The notes under the pieces: model-generated
The model's input: only the letters and a program-made list of their open reading frames with translations
What the model was told of the DNA's origin: nothing
Database searches by the model: none
Program-made: the position numbers and the translations under genes
Shown here: positions 37,091-46,541 of the stretch, in pieces
Layout of the letters: every line of letters begins with the position of its first letter
Position numbering within the stretch: the first letter of the stretch is position 1
NCBI RefSeq assembly: GCF_032193765.1
Contig: NZ_JAVBIJ010000001.1
Location: forward strand, 2,542,001-2,606,000
Source of the DNA: Rhodoferax potami
GTDB lineage: Bacteria; Pseudomonadota; Gammaproteobacteria; Burkholderiales; Burkholderiaceae_C
Direction: 5' to 3'
Length of the DNA stretch: 64,000 nt

Positions 37091-37353
37091 GCAGATACCG
37101 CCGAGTCCGCTTGGGGCGCGCATCCCTGCGGCTTGAACACGCGCTCAGCGGAGGGCGGGTTGTTGGCCAGTTTGGCGGCCGGGCGCACCGGGCGGCGCAC
37201 CAGCTCGCCACCACAATTGGGGCAGATGCCTTGCAGCTTGGTGTCGGCACAGTCCGCACAGAAGGTGCATTCAAACGAGCAGATCCGGGCATTCAGGGCG
37301 GCGGGCGGCAAATCGGTGTTGCAGCATTCGCAGTTGGGGCGGAGTTGGAGCAT
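37087..37353 (-). CDS. DUF1272 small zinc-ribbon protein
   Basis: 88 residues. Conserved DUF1272 signature: LRPNCECCNTDLPP, ICSFECTFCADCAD and GICPNCGGELVRRP, giving several Cys pairs that probably bind zinc. Function unknown. Translationally coupled to the EamA gene. Confidence 0.92.
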   Translation of the reverse strand: MLQLRPNCECCNTDLPPAALNARICSFECTFCADCADTKLQGICPNCGGELVRRPVRPAAKLANNPPSAERVFKPQGCAPQADSAVSA

Positions 37354-37379
37354 GGCGGTTTCGACCTCAGGGCGACGAT

Positions 37380-37952
37380 TTAGTGGGCGGAAGGCAGGCC
37401 GGCGAGACAGGTATCGACATCGACGATACGCGCAAACCGGTCTTGCAAAACCAGCTCGGTGCGGGTGGTGATGTCTTCAGCGCTGAAGGTGCGCCCACTG
37501 CCGGCGTGGGTCATGGGGAAGGTCAAGGTGGCTTCAGACACAAAGTCCACGGCGTAGCCCAGGTCCGAGCCGACACGGGCGGTGGTTTCGCAACATTGCT
37601 CGGTGCGAATGCCGGAGATGAGGAGCTTGCCCACCCCTTGGCGACGCAGCCACAAGTCCAGCCCGGTATCGGTAAAGGCGTTGTGGGTGTGTTTGTCAAA
37701 CCGCACATCCGGGTTACCGGGCAACCAGGGCAAGGGCTTCACAAACCCGGAGTCTTCGCGGAAGGGGCCGGCCAGCCCCACATGAAAGATGTGTACCACC
37801 GGCACACCCGCCGCGCGGCAACCGGCTTCCAGGCGCAGCAAAGCGGCCTCAAAGGGGCCCAGAATGCCCTGCTGCCAAAAGGGCATTTGGGTGAAAGATT
37901 GCTGCACATCAATGATGATGAGCGCGGGCTTCAGGGTAGATACGGAGGACAT
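37380..37952 (-). CDS. Isochorismatase-like cysteine hydrolase
   Basis: 190 residues from ATG 37952. The catalytic triad of the family is visible: D10-like in LIIIDVQQSF, Lys in DKHTHNAF, and Cys in GIRTEQCCETTAR. It hydrolyses an amide or vinyl-ether-type bond of a small substrate; which one is not clear. It sits 26 bp upstream of the DUF1272 gene on the same strand. Confidence 0.88.
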   Translation of the reverse strand: MSSVSTLKPALIIIDVQQSFTQMPFWQQGILGPFEAALLRLEAGCRAAGVPVVHIFHVGLAGPFREDSGFVKPLPWLPGNPDVRFDKHTHNAFTDTGLDLWLRRQGVGKLLISGIRTEQCCETTARVGSDLGYAVDFVSEATLTFPMTHAGSGRTFSAEDITTRTELVLQDRFARIVDVDTCLAGLPSAH

Positions 37953-38180
37953 GGAAGGACACCTTTGGTTATACGGTGATCCAATGCTACCCGCCATTGA
38001 ATATGCGCAAAACCACGATACACGACAAGCAGAGGACAAAAAACGCCAAACACGGCTCGACCAAAATGACCCACAAATAGTAGCCCCCCTCTATTCCAGG
38101 GGGACTTGGTCACATAAAGCTCTCTTTTGCGCTCAAAAGACCAGACAATGGTGCGAACAAACCATAACGAGGAGACAAAA

Positions 38181-39863
38181 ATGGCCCAAGCCAAACTCAT
38201 GCTGGACTACGTTTACAGCCACGAAACCACGCACGCCGATCAGATCTTCATGACCCAACCGGTCGGCGGTGGGCAGGTGGTGGACTACACCTGGAAACAA
38301 ACCCTCGACCAGGCGCGCCGCATGGCCGCGCACTTGAAGGCGCAGAACCTGGAGCCCGGTGCGCGCGTCGCCATCCTGTCCAAGAACTGTGCCCACTTCA
38401 TCATGGCGGAGCTCGCCATCTGGATGGCCGGTTGCACGACGGTTGCCATTTTCCCGACCGAGACCGCGGACACCGTGCGCTATGTGCTCGAGCACAGCGA
38501 GGCCAGCCTGCTGTTCGTCGGCAAGCTCGACACCTTTGACCAGCAGCAGCCCGGCATTCCTGCTGGCATGCCCATCATTGCCTTCCCGCTGGCCCCGAAG
38601 AACAGCTACGAGGCGTGGGATGCCATCACCGGCCGCACCAAGCCCCTGACCGGCCAGCCGGCCCGTGGCGGCAAGGACATCGCCATCCTGATGTACACCT
38701 CCGGCTCCACCGGACAGCCTAAGGGCGTGATGCACAGCTTTGAGCGCATCACCGCAGCGGCTGAGGGCATCAACAACGATACCCAGGCGCGCATTGGCTC
38801 CAACACCCGCAACCGCATGTTGTCTTATCTGCCCTTGGCGCACGTGTTCGAACGCGCGTGGGTCGAGTCGGCCACGCTGGTGAACGGAAACACCCAGCTG
38901 TTTTTTGCCGAGTCGCTGGACACCTTCATTCAGGACTTGAACCGCGCCAAGCCCGTCACGTTCATCTCCGTACCCCGCCTCTGGCTGAAGTTCCAGCAAG
39001 GTGTGTTTGCCAAGATGCCGCCCAAGAAGCTGGACCGGCTGCTGAGCATCCCGATTCTGGGCAAGATCGTGGGCCGCAAGGTGCTCAAGGGCTTGGGCCT
39101 GGACCACGCCTTGCTGGCGGGTAGCGGCTCTGCGCCCATTCCGGCTGAGCTGATTGCCTGGTACCGCCGCTTGGGCCTGAACCTGATCGAGGGTTACGCC
39201 ATGACGGAAGACTTTGCGTATTCGCACAACTCCACCGACAAGATCAATGCACCCGGTTGCGTGGGTGTACCGCTCAAGGGCGTGGAAGTGCGCATCAGCG
39301 AAGAAGGCGAAGTGCTCATCAAGTCTCCAGGCCAGTTTGTGGGCTACTACAAGCGCCCGGACCTGGATGCTGAGGTGTTCACCGAAGACGGCTTCTTCCG
39401 CACCGGCGACAAGGGCGAGCGCCGTGCCGATGGCCTGCTCAAACTCACCGGTCGGGTGAAAGAGCTGTTCAAAACATCCAAGGGCAAATACGTGGCGCCT
39501 GCGCCGATTGAAAACCGCCTGAACGCCTGCAACCGCATTGAAACCAGCATGGTGTCCGGCGTAGGCCAGCCATCGGCCTATGCCATCGTGGTGCTGGCGG
39601 AAACCGTGCGCCCCCAGGTAAAGGCAGACCCCGCGTTCAAAGCCGCTGTCCATGCCGAACTCGAGCAATTGCTCGACAGCGTCAACGCGGAACTGCCGGA
39701 CTACGAAAAGCTGCAAATGCTGGTGGTGGCACCGGAGCCATGGTCGATTGAAAACGGCATGCTGACACCCACCATGAAAATCAAGCGCGCCCGCATTGAG
39801 TCCGCGGTAGAGCCACAGCTCTCCAACTGGTATTCCGGCAAGGACAAAGTGCGCTGGGCATAA
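38181..39863 (+). CDS. AMP-binding acyl-CoA synthetase (long-chain type)
   Basis: 560 residues from ATG 38181, with GAGGAG ten bases upstream. The adenylation motif MYTSGSTGQPKGVMHSF is near residue 170. Further motifs YAMTEDFAYSH, TGDKGERRADGLLKLTGR and the swivel/C-terminal Lys region (SKGKYVAPAPIENRL) are intact. It activates a carboxylic, probably fatty, acid to its CoA ester via acyl-AMP. It is monocistronic, ending in a strong bidirectional terminator. Confidence 0.92.
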   Translation: MAQAKLMLDYVYSHETTHADQIFMTQPVGGGQVVDYTWKQTLDQARRMAAHLKAQNLEPGARVAILSKNCAHFIMAELAIWMAGCTTVAIFPTETADTVRYVLEHSEASLLFVGKLDTFDQQQPGIPAGMPIIAFPLAPKNSYEAWDAITGRTKPLTGQPARGGKDIAILMYTSGSTGQPKGVMHSFERITAAAEGINNDTQARIGSNTRNRMLSYLPLAHVFERAWVESATLVNGNTQLFFAESLDTFIQDLNRAKPVTFISVPRLWLKFQQGVFAKMPPKKLDRLLSIPILGKIVGRKVLKGLGLDHALLAGSGSAPIPAELIAWYRRLGLNLIEGYAMTEDFAYSHNSTDKINAPGCVGVPLKGVEVRISEEGEVLIKSPGQFVGYYKRPDLDAEVFTEDGFFRTGDKGERRADGLLKLTGRVKELFKTSKGKYVAPAPIENRLNACNRIETSMVSGVGQPSAYAIVVLAETVRPQVKADPAFKAAVHAELEQLLDSVNAELPDYEKLQMLVVAPEPWSIENGMLTPTMKIKRARIESAVEPQLSNWYSGKDKVRWA

Positions 39864-39885
39864 GCGCACAGCTGCGTTGCCAAAC

Positions 39886-39912
39886 AAAAGGGGCCCTATA
39901 GGGCCCCTTTTT
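39886..39912. terminator. Bidirectional intrinsic terminator
   Basis: AAAAGGGGCCC and GGGCCCCTTTTT flank a TATA centre. A-runs and T-runs on both sides let it work for the acyl-CoA synthetase (plus) and the convergent hydrolase (minus). Confidence 0.95.
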
Positions 39913-39930
39913 CATTACCGAGATGTTTGA

Positions 39931-40899
39931 TTACTTCAAGGAGGAGTAATTCAGCGGCACCCAGATATAGCCTTTGCCATTGGCCGCGGGCCGCAGGTTA
40001 CCCAAGCCGGGGAAAGCCACGTGGGTCACACCGACCATGTAGCCGCCTTTGGCTGCCTCTTCAAACGCCTTTGCGCGCTGCTGCTGGGCTGCGCTGTTGT
40101 CTGTGTCGAAAGCGATGGTGGCACTCGGATCATCAAACTGCACCGCGGCCAAGTGCATCAAGTCGCCCCAGAGCATGAGCTTTTCACCCTTGCTTTCGAC
40201 CACATAGTTGGCGTGACCGGGGGTGTGGCCATAGGTAGACACCGCGCGGATGCCGGGCACCAGCTCAGTATTGCCCTCAAACGGCTTGAGCTTGCCGGCC
40301 GCCACATAGGGCTTGACCGAGGCCATGGCACCTTGGAAAAAGCCCCTGTTGCCTTCGGGCGCGGCGGCCAGATTGGCGTCGCTCAGCCAGAAGTCCACAT
40401 CGCGTTTGTCGATGCGCAAGGTGGCGTTCGGAAACGCGATGCTGCCTTGCGCCATGAGCCCGCCCACATGGTCAGGGTGCATGTGCGTGATGTAAATCTC
40501 GTCCACCTGCTCGGGCTGGTAGCCAGCCGCCTTCAGGTTCGCAAGCAAGTTACCCAAGGTGGGGCCAAACAAGCCCGCTGCGCCGGTGTCCACCAGCACC
40601 AGCTTGCTGCCGGTGTTGATCAGGTAGGTGTTGACCGAGGTTTCCACCATCTCTTTGAGGAAGCCGCGCTTGAGCGCCTCTGCAATTTTCTCGGGCGGCT
40701 GGTTGTTCATCAGCTTGAGCATGGGCAGCTTGACCGTGCCGTCGGAAATGGCGGTGACTTCAAAGTCACCGACCATCACCCGGTAAAACCCGGGCGCCTG
40801 GGTCTTGACCATGGGCGCATCCGCCATAGCGTTGGGCGCGGCGATGGCGCCGGCGAGCAGGCCAACGGCCAAGGCGATACGGGAGAGTGTGCGTTGCAT
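39931..40899 (-). CDS. Exported metallo-beta-lactamase-fold hydrolase
   Basis: 322 residues. Residues 1-26 form a cleavable signal peptide (AIAAPNAMA). The MBL metal motif THMHPDHVGG, later His in YGHTPGHANYV and Asp in LMLWGDLMHLAAV are present. This periplasmic subgroup resembles lactonase/quorum-quenching-like MBL enzymes, but the substrate is unknown. A 204-bp gap separates it from the divergent rpoH. Confidence 0.9.
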   Translation of the reverse strand: MQRTLSRIALAVGLLAGAIAAPNAMADAPMVKTQAPGFYRVMVGDFEVTAISDGTVKLPMLKLMNNQPPEKIAEALKRGFLKEMVETSVNTYLINTGSKLVLVDTGAAGLFGPTLGNLLANLKAAGYQPEQVDEIYITHMHPDHVGGLMAQGSIAFPNATLRIDKRDVDFWLSDANLAAAPEGNRGFFQGAMASVKPYVAAGKLKPFEGNTELVPGIRAVSTYGHTPGHANYVVESKGEKLMLWGDLMHLAAVQFDDPSATIAFDTDNSAAQQQRAKAFEEAAKGGYMVGVTHVAFPGLGNLRPAANGKGYIWVPLNYSSLK

Positions 40900-41048
40900 A
40901 TCAAGGTGTCCTTTAATGAATCGGGGCGAAATTAAATTCCTGGCGTATGGTGCGCCGCTTTCAGCCTAGGGCGCCAGCACAAGGTTTTTGATTTCGCGCT
41001 ATACCGAGGGCCTCACCCCTACTCTGATTGGTGGATTGAACTTCTTCG

Positions 41049-41075
41049 TTAGCACTCACCTCCAACGAGTGCTAA
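41049..41075. promoter_or_regulatory. CIRCE operator upstream of rpoH
   Basis: TTAGCACTC and GAGTGCTAA are exact consensus half-sites separated by nine bases, the HrcA-binding CIRCE element. It lies 28 bp before the rpoH start (ATG 41104, with AAGGAG upstream). This predicts HrcA repression of the heat-shock sigma factor gene itself. Confidence 0.95.
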
Positions 41076-41103
41076 TATAAAGTTTGAAGAGAAGGAGTTC
41101 CCT

Positions 41104-42045
41104 ATGTCCGCATTGATCGCTGCCCCCCGCACCGCCCTGGCCACGGCCAACCCGTGGTCACTGGTGCCGCCGTTGGGGAACTTGGACGCCTACATTTCCG
41201 CCGCCAACCGCTTGCCGCTGCTCACGCTGGAAGAAGAGCAGGAATACGCCCGCAAGTTCAAGAACGACAACGATCTTGAGGCTGCCGGTAAGTTAGTGCT
41301 CTCTCACTTGCGTTTGGTAGTGTCGGTTGCCCGCCAATACCTGGGTTATGGCCTGCCCCACGGCGACCTGATTCAGGAAGGTAATGTGGGCCTGATGAAA
41401 GCGGTCAAACGCTTCGACCCCGAACAAGGTGTACGCTTGGTGAGCTACGCACTGCACTGGATCAAGGCCGAAATCCACGAATACATCCTGAAAAATTGGC
41501 GCATGGTGAAGGTGGCCACCACCAAGGCCCAGCGCAAACTGTTTTTCAACCTGCGCTCGATGAAGCAACGCTTCAAGGGCGAAGACGCTGCTGCCGACCT
41601 CGACACCCACCGCGACACCCTGAACCCCGACCAAGTCCGCACCATGGCGCGGGAACTGAACGTGAAGCCCGAAGAGGTGCTGGAAATGGAAGCACGCCTG
41701 GCCGGTGGCGACGTGCTGCTGGACCCCAGCCCTTCGGACGATGGCGAAGATGCCTTCGGCCCGATCACCTATCTGACGGACACCAACCACGAGCCGGTGG
41801 CGATGATTGAGGCCCGCCAACGCGACGTGTTAGCCACAGACGGCATCGCCACTGCGCTGAACAGCTTGGACGACCGCAGCCGCCGCATCGTGGAAGAGCG
41901 CTGGCTCAAGGTGAACGACGACAATTCCGGCGGCATGACGCTGCACGACCTGGCCGCCGAATACGGCGTGAGCGCCGAGCGCATTCGCCAGATCGAAGTG
42001 GCCGCCATGAAGAAGATGAAAACGGCGCTCGCCGCCTACGCCTGA
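41104..42045 (+). CDS. rpoH: RNA polymerase heat-shock sigma factor sigma-32
   Basis: 313 residues. Sigma region 2 (GDLIQEGNVGLMKAVKRFDP, and WIKAEIHEYILKNW nearby) and region 4 (LHDLAAEYGVSAERIRQIEV) are clear. The RpoH box QRKLFFNLRSMKQRF, between regions 2 and 3, identifies it as sigma-32 rather than sigma-70. It directs transcription of chaperone and protease genes. The CIRCE site at 41049 links it to HrcA, and an intrinsic terminator at 42084 ends the unit. Confidence 0.97.
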   Translation: MSALIAAPRTALATANPWSLVPPLGNLDAYISAANRLPLLTLEEEQEYARKFKNDNDLEAAGKLVLSHLRLVVSVARQYLGYGLPHGDLIQEGNVGLMKAVKRFDPEQGVRLVSYALHWIKAEIHEYILKNWRMVKVATTKAQRKLFFNLRSMKQRFKGEDAAADLDTHRDTLNPDQVRTMARELNVKPEEVLEMEARLAGGDVLLDPSPSDDGEDAFGPITYLTDTNHEPVAMIEARQRDVLATDGIATALNSLDDRSRRIVEERWLKVNDDNSGGMTLHDLAAEYGVSAERIRQIEVAAMKKMKTALAAYA

Positions 42046-42083
42046 GGCTGCAGCGGCACAGGCCGCACAACTTCACGCACAAT

Positions 42084-42115
42084 GCCCCTGCCGGCCCCGC
42101 CTGCAGGGGCTTTTT
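42084..42115 (+). terminator. Intrinsic terminator after rpoH
   Basis: GCCCCTGC (42084-42091) and GCAGGGGC (42103-42110) pair around a GC-rich loop and are followed by TTTTT. It lies 38 bp past the rpoH stop and just before the Bug-protein start. Confidence 0.85.
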
Positions 42116-42131
42116 CTTGGACACAGAGTCA

Positions 42132-43127
42132 ATGACACCTACACGCCGCACCGCTGCAGTTGCTATGCTTTCCATAGCTACCTGCGCTCTATCTATGGGC
42201 GCCAACGCCCAAAACAACACCCAAACAGCTGCATGGCCGACCAAACCGGTCCGCATCATCGTCGGCTTCCCGGGCGGATCATCGCCAGACCTGACGGCGC
42301 GGGCGTTTGCCGAACCCTTGTCCAAAGCCTTGGGGCAGCCGGTGATTGTGGAAAACAAGGTGGGTGCTGCGGGCAACATCGCCGCCGACGCGGTTGCCAA
42401 AGCCTCGGATGACCACACCATCGGGCTGATGATCAACGGCAACATGACGATTGCCAAGTTGCTCAACCCCAAGCTGAGCTATGACCCGCTCAAAGACTTG
42501 ACGCCGGTGAGCCTGCTGGGCGTGTCGCCGCTGGTGCTTACAGCGCCTGCTGGTGCACCGGGCAACAATGCCACCGAGTTTCTGGCCGCAGCGCGGGCCT
42601 CCGGCGACAAGTGGAACTACGGCACACCGGGCGTGGGCACCGTGGGTCATATCGGCATGGAACTGCTCAAAGCCAAAGCGCGCATCGCTCCCCTGCACGT
42701 GCCCTACGCCGGTTACCCGCAAGTGGCTACTGCCATGATCGCGGGTGATTTGCAGCTGAGCCTGTTGCCCCCTGCCCTGGCATCTGCGCAAATCAAGGCC
42801 GGCAAGCTCAAAGCCATCGGCATCACCGCCAGTGTGCGCAGTGCCTTGGTTCCGGAGATTCCCAGCTTGTCAGAAGCCGGGGTGAAGGACCTGAACCTGG
42901 AGATCTGGAACGCCGTAGCCGCGCCCAACAGCATGCCCAAGCCGGTGGTGGCGCGTTTGTCCCGCTTGTTCAGTGAGATTGCCCGCAGCCCGGAGATGCG
43001 TCAAAAAATGTTCCAGCAGGGCTGGACGGTGCAGGGCACCTCGGCCGAAGGACTGGCCAACCGGATCAAAGCGGATACCGCCCTGCTAGGCGGCATCATC
43101 ACTCAGCAGGGCATCAAAACCGATTAA
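42132..43127 (+). CDS. Bug-family tripartite tricarboxylate transporter substrate-binding protein
   Basis: 331 residues from ATG 42132 (ATG 42117 also in frame). A signal peptide ends near ALSMGANA. The Bug/TctC fold is shown by WPTKPVRIIVGFPGGSSPD, VIVENKVGAAGNIAADAVAK and the later HVPYAGYPQ. It binds a carboxylate in the periplasm. No TctA/TctB partner is adjacent, as is common for the many orphan Bug proteins of Burkholderiales. Confidence 0.93.
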   Translation: MTPTRRTAAVAMLSIATCALSMGANAQNNTQTAAWPTKPVRIIVGFPGGSSPDLTARAFAEPLSKALGQPVIVENKVGAAGNIAADAVAKASDDHTIGLMINGNMTIAKLLNPKLSYDPLKDLTPVSLLGVSPLVLTAPAGAPGNNATEFLAAARASGDKWNYGTPGVGTVGHIGMELLKAKARIAPLHVPYAGYPQVATAMIAGDLQLSLLPPALASAQIKAGKLKAIGITASVRSALVPEIPSLSEAGVKDLNLEIWNAVAAPNSMPKPVVARLSRLFSEIARSPEMRQKMFQQGWTVQGTSAEGLANRIKADTALLGGIITQQGIKTD

Positions 43128-43147
43128 GCGGCGAGCATCGCCCGTCT

Positions 43148-43177
43148 GAGCGCCCCCACGGCAGGGGTGTGGCGCTC
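43148..43177. terminator. Possible hairpin between convergent Bug and sco genes
   Basis: GAGCGCC (43148-43154) and GGCGCTC (43171-43177) can pair around a GC-rich loop. No strong T run follows on either strand, so its function as an intrinsic terminator is uncertain. Confidence 0.4.
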
Positions 43178-43192
43178 ACCTTTACAAGCAGC

Positions 43193-43798
43193 TCAGGACT
43201 TCAGCAGGTGCTGAATATCGGCTGCAAGCACCTTCGCCCCGCTGCCATAGCGGGTGAACAAGCGGAGGTTGCCTTTGGTGTCATAGATGTAGCTACCGGC
43301 GGAGTGGTCCATGGTGTAGCTGGTCGGGGTCTGGCCATCGACGCGCTTGTAGTACACCTTGAAATCTTTCGCCAATGCGGCCAGCTTGTCGGGCGTGGTG
43401 TAGAGCGCGAGGAAGGTGGGGTCAAAGTTCTCCATGTAGCCCTTGAGCACCTCGGGCGTATCGCGCGCGGGGTCCACGGTCACAAAGAGGCCTTGCAACT
43501 TGTCCCCATCGGCCCCCAGCGCTTTTTTGACTTCAGCCAACTCGGTCATGGAGGTCGGGCACACGTCTGGGCACTGGGTGAAGCCAAAAAACATCACCAC
43601 GATCTTGCCTTTGAAGTCTCCGAGGCGGCGTACCTGGCCATTGTGGTCGGTGAGCTCAAAGTCTTTGGCATAGGTCACGCCGGTCACATCCACCGATGAA
43701 AACTGGGGCTTGGACTCAGAGCAAGCACTCAACAAGCCACCAACGCCCGCAAATAGTGCGCCGGTAGCTATCAAACCGATAGCAGAACGTTTTTTCAT
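43193..43798 (-). CDS. SCO1/SenC-family copper chaperone
   Basis: 201 residues with an N-terminal lipoprotein-like signal ([10 protein letters not shown]) and a thioredoxin-type domain. The copper site CPDVCP ([14 protein letters not shown]) and the distal His in [13 protein letters not shown] are present. It delivers copper to the CuA site of cytochrome c oxidase. It overlaps ctaB by 4 bp (ATGA) and is the last gene of the minus-strand cox assembly set. Confidence 0.95.
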   Translation of the reverse strand: MKKRSAIGLIATGALFAGVGGLLSACSESKPQFSSVDVTGVTYAKDFELTDHNGQVRRLGDFKGKIVVMFFGFTQCPDVCPTSMTELAEVKKALGADGDKLQGLFVTVDPARDTPEVLKGYMENFDPTFLALYTTPDKLAALAKDFKVYYKRVDGQTPTSYTMDHSAGSYIYDTKGNLRLFTRYGSGAKVLAADIQHLLKS

Positions 43799-44691
43799 AG
43801 TAAGTAATGATCCAGCAGCAAGGCCGCAAACAACACACTCAGGTGAATGAGCGAAAAGCGAAAGGTGGCACGTGCCAGCTCATCCGAGTAATGGCGCAGC
43901 AGTCGCACCGCATACCAGCAAAAACCCAGACTCAGGCCCACCGCCACCACCAGATACAGCCAGCTGCTCATGCCATACACAAAGGGCAACAAGCACGCAG
44001 CCAGCAACATGAAGGTGTAAAGCAGAATTTGCAGGCGGGTGAATTCGCTGCCATGGGTGACGGGCAACATCGGCAGGCCCGACTTGCGGTAGTCCTCGAC
44101 GCGGTACAAGGCCAAGGCCCAGAAGTGCGGAGGTGTCCACAAGAAGATGATCAAAAACAGGATCAGGGCTTCAGGGCCGACATCCCCGGTCATGGCCGAC
44201 CAGCCCAACACGGGCGGCATGGCGCCCGATGCGCCGCCGATCACGATGTTCTGAGGAGTCAAGGGCTTGAGGATCACGGTATAGATCACCGCGTAGCCGA
44301 CAAAGGTGGCGAAAGTAAGCCACATGGTGAGCGGGTTGACCCAAAAGTACAAGATGGCAGAGCCGGCTGCACACAACATGGCTGAGAAGATCAGCGTCTG
44401 GGTGTCGCTCAACTCGCCCCTCGCAGTGGGACGCCACGCAGTGCGCTTCATTTTGGCGTCGATGCCTTTTTCCACGATGCAATTGAACGCCGCCGCCGCG
44501 CCGGCAACGAGGTAAATGCCAAAGCAAGCTACCGCGGCATGGAGTACTTGCGCTGCCGTCGGCGCGCCCGGCACAGCCAGCACCATGCCGATGAGCGCAC
44601 AAAAAACAATCAGCTGAATCACACGGGGCTTCGTCAGGGCGTGGAATTGCGCCAGCACAGAGGGCTTGGGGGCGGCCATATCAACAGTCAT
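43795..44691 (-). CDS. ctaB: Protohaem IX farnesyltransferase (haem O synthase)
   Basis: 298 residues, UbiA-type membrane prenyltransferase with about nine membrane segments. Diagnostic motifs are [19 protein letters not shown] (first Asp-rich substrate site) and the second-site region ENIV... equivalent [17 protein letters not shown]. It converts haem B to haem O, the substrate of CtaA. Coupled to sco and 24 bp downstream of ctaA. Confidence 0.96.
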   Translation of the reverse strand: MTVDMAAPKPSVLAQFHALTKPRVIQLIVFCALIGMVLAVPGAPTAAQVLHAAVACFGIYLVAGAAAAFNCIVEKGIDAKMKRTAWRPTARGELSDTQTLIFSAMLCAAGSAILYFWVNPLTMWLTFATFVGYAVIYTVILKPLTPQNIVIGGASGAMPPVLGWSAMTGDVGPEALILFLIIFLWTPPHFWALALYRVEDYRKSGLPMLPVTHGSEFTRLQILLYTFMLLAACLLPFVYGMSSWLYLVVAVGLSLGFCWYAVRLLRHYSDELARATFRFSLIHLSVLFAALLLDHYLL

Positions 44692-44715
44692 TCGGATTCT
44701 CTGGTTTTTGTTCTA

Positions 44716-45840
44716 TCAGCCGGCGGCATCCGCATTGCGGCTCCGGACCCACGCCCACACTAACACCATGACCAGCGCGCCTGCGCCGCCTGTGTGCATG
44801 ACGGCGGCCAGCAAGGGCCAGCCGAGTACCACGTTGCTCAAGCCGGTGGCTAGTTGCAGCAGCAACAAGGCGCACAACCAAAGCGCCGGTCGTTTCAGCA
44901 CCGGCTGCCGGTACCAATACCAAGCCAAGGCCCCCAACAAGGCAAAGGTGAGCATCGCCATCATGCGGTGTCCCATGTGTATTGCGGTGAGCGCCTGAAA
45001 GCTCAGCGACTCCCCAGAGGCTGTCAGCCCCAAAGGGCGCCAAAACTCGAGGGCGGCAGCCCAGTCCATAGGTGGCCACATGGTGCCTTGGCATCCCGGG
45101 AATTCGGTACAGGCCAAGACCGCGTAGTTGGTGCTGACCCATGCACCCGATGCCGCCTGAAGCACCAACAGGGCAAGGCCAGCTACGGTCCAGATCACAT
45201 AAGAACGCGGCAATTTCCGGCTGCGGGAGGACAGCACACTCTTCGGTTGCCCCATGGCCACTTGCGCCACGAGCAGTGCCAGCAAGGTGTAACCCCCCAG
45301 CAAGTGCAAACTGACGATCGCAGGAAAAAGCTTCATGGTGACCGTCAAGGCACCAAAAGCGCCCTGCACACAGACCCACACCAGCGTAACCGTCGGCCAC
45401 CATGGGTTCACGGAGGTCGACGGAGAACGCTTATAGCTCCGCCAAGCCCAGACAGTCATGAGCGTGATCAATGCGCCCACGCCGGTTGCCATATAGCGGT
45501 GGACCATTTCGATCCAGGCTTTTCCGTGGGTCACAGGGCCCTCGGGCAATAGGGACTGCGCCATGGCGATGTCATGTTTGGCGCCCAGGGGGCTGGCATT
45601 GCCGTAGCAGCCGGGCCAGTCAGGGCACCCGAGTCCGCTGTCCGTCAGCCGCGTAAATGCGCCAAATAGCACCAGGTCGAAGGTCAAGAACAGGGTCACT
45701 GCGACCAACGCCTGGTAGCGGCTGGGGCCGGAGCCGCCCCGGTGGCGCAGATAGACCCAGAGTGCGGGCACGCTGGCAATCAAGGCACCGATCACCAGTA
45801 CCCGCAAGAGCGGGCTCAAGTCGTACAAGCTAGTTTCCAT
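44716..45840 (-). CDS. ctaA: Haem A synthase, COX15/CtaA family
   Basis: 374 residues with eight predicted membrane segments. Typical motifs are GAFTRLTDSGLGCPDWPGCYG near the first helices (written here as parts GAFTRLTDSGLGCPDW and GCYG), EMVHRYMATGVG and IHMGHRMMAM with haem-ligand His residues. It oxidises haem O to haem A for the oxidase. Neighbouring ctaB and cox genes support the role. Confidence 0.96.
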   Translation of the reverse strand: METSLYDLSPLLRVLVIGALIASVPALWVYLRHRGGSGPSRYQALVAVTLFLTFDLVLFGAFTRLTDSGLGCPDWPGCYGNASPLGAKHDIAMAQSLLPEGPVTHGKAWIEMVHRYMATGVGALITLMTVWAWRSYKRSPSTSVNPWWPTVTLVWVCVQGAFGALTVTMKLFPAIVSLHLLGGYTLLALLVAQVAMGQPKSVLSSRSRKLPRSYVIWTVAGLALLVLQAASGAWVSTNYAVLACTEFPGCQGTMWPPMDWAAALEFWRPLGLTASGESLSFQALTAIHMGHRMMAMLTFALLGALAWYWYRQPVLKRPALWLCALLLLQLATGLSNVVLGWPLLAAVMHTGGAGALVMVLVWAWVRSRNADAAG

Positions 45841-45848
45841 GGTGGTAC

Positions 45849-46541
45849 CTATTCGCGCCCTGCACGATCCCAGAACTGGGCTGCGCGCATCAAACGGTCT
45901 AAATCACGCTTGACCTTGAGGGCTGTTTCCGCGTTCAAGCCCGCAGGGAAACGCATCATCCAGTTGCCTAAAGGGTCCACCAGATACAAATGATCTTCCA
46001 GCTGGCGGCCCGGCTCTGCCTGCAGCCACTGGGCCAATGCCTCCCCGGGCACCCGAAGTACGGTGGCGTCTTTTAGTGCAGGCTGCAACTCGGCAGATAC
46101 CGGCACCTCATCCTTCACCAGCCAGACCCAATCGAGGCGGTCTTTCTCTTTCCCCAGACCCTCGCGCAGTTGGCGTTGCAGGTAGAGATGCTGTTGGCAT
46201 GCGGACTCACACGCACCGCTGGCCACACTCACAAAGAGCCACTGCCCCTTGAGCGCCGGAAGTTGCACCGGAGCACCTTGCAAGTTGGCAGCAGCAACAG
46301 CCGGCAAAGGTCGCTGCGGTTGAATCAACTCACCGAAATTGCGACGCCCTTCGGGCCGGATGACGTAGTAAGTGAAATACGAGGCAATCACTGGCGCGGC
46401 ACATACCAACATGACAGCCAACATGCGCCAGCGCCCGGCACGCGTATTGACTGCACGGGTCTGGAGCTCGCCGGAAGGCTCTGGCAAGGAGTGAACGGTC
46501 AGTCCCAGCGGGCGGTCATCAGGAATCTGCGGGCTAGACAT
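45849..46541 (-). CDS. Membrane-anchored SCO-like protein of the cox cluster
   Basis: 230 residues from ATG 46541. One membrane anchor (LAVMLVCAAPVIASYFTYYV) precedes a periplasmic domain. That domain carries a CX3C pair (SGACESACQQ) and later DHLYLVDPLGN, which lines up with the CPDVC and [11 protein letters not shown] elements of SCO proteins. I therefore infer a divergent thioredoxin-fold copper or thiol chaperone. Its start lies inside the SURF1 3' end (8-bp overlap). Database names for this family vary and its exact role is unproven. Confidence 0.65.
   Translation of the reverse strand: MSSPQIPDDRPLGLTVHSLPEPSGELQTRAVNTRAGRWRMLAVMLVCAAPVIASYFTYYVIRPEGRRNFGELIQPQRPLPAVAAANLQGAPVQLPALKGQWLFVSVASGACESACQQHLYLQRQLREGLGKEKDRLDWVWLVKDEVPVSAELQPALKDATVLRVPGEALAQWLQAEPGRQLEDHLYLVDPLGNWMMRFPAGLNAETALKVKRDLDRLMRAAQFWDRAGRE

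Noticed and set aside
36125..37471. 448-codon plus-strand frame
   Set aside because: Antisense to the EamA and DUF1272 genes, very rich in His, Gln and Arg; shadow frame.
38133..39887. 584-codon minus-strand frame
   Set aside because: Antisense to the acyl-CoA synthetase, which has clear motifs; shadow frame.
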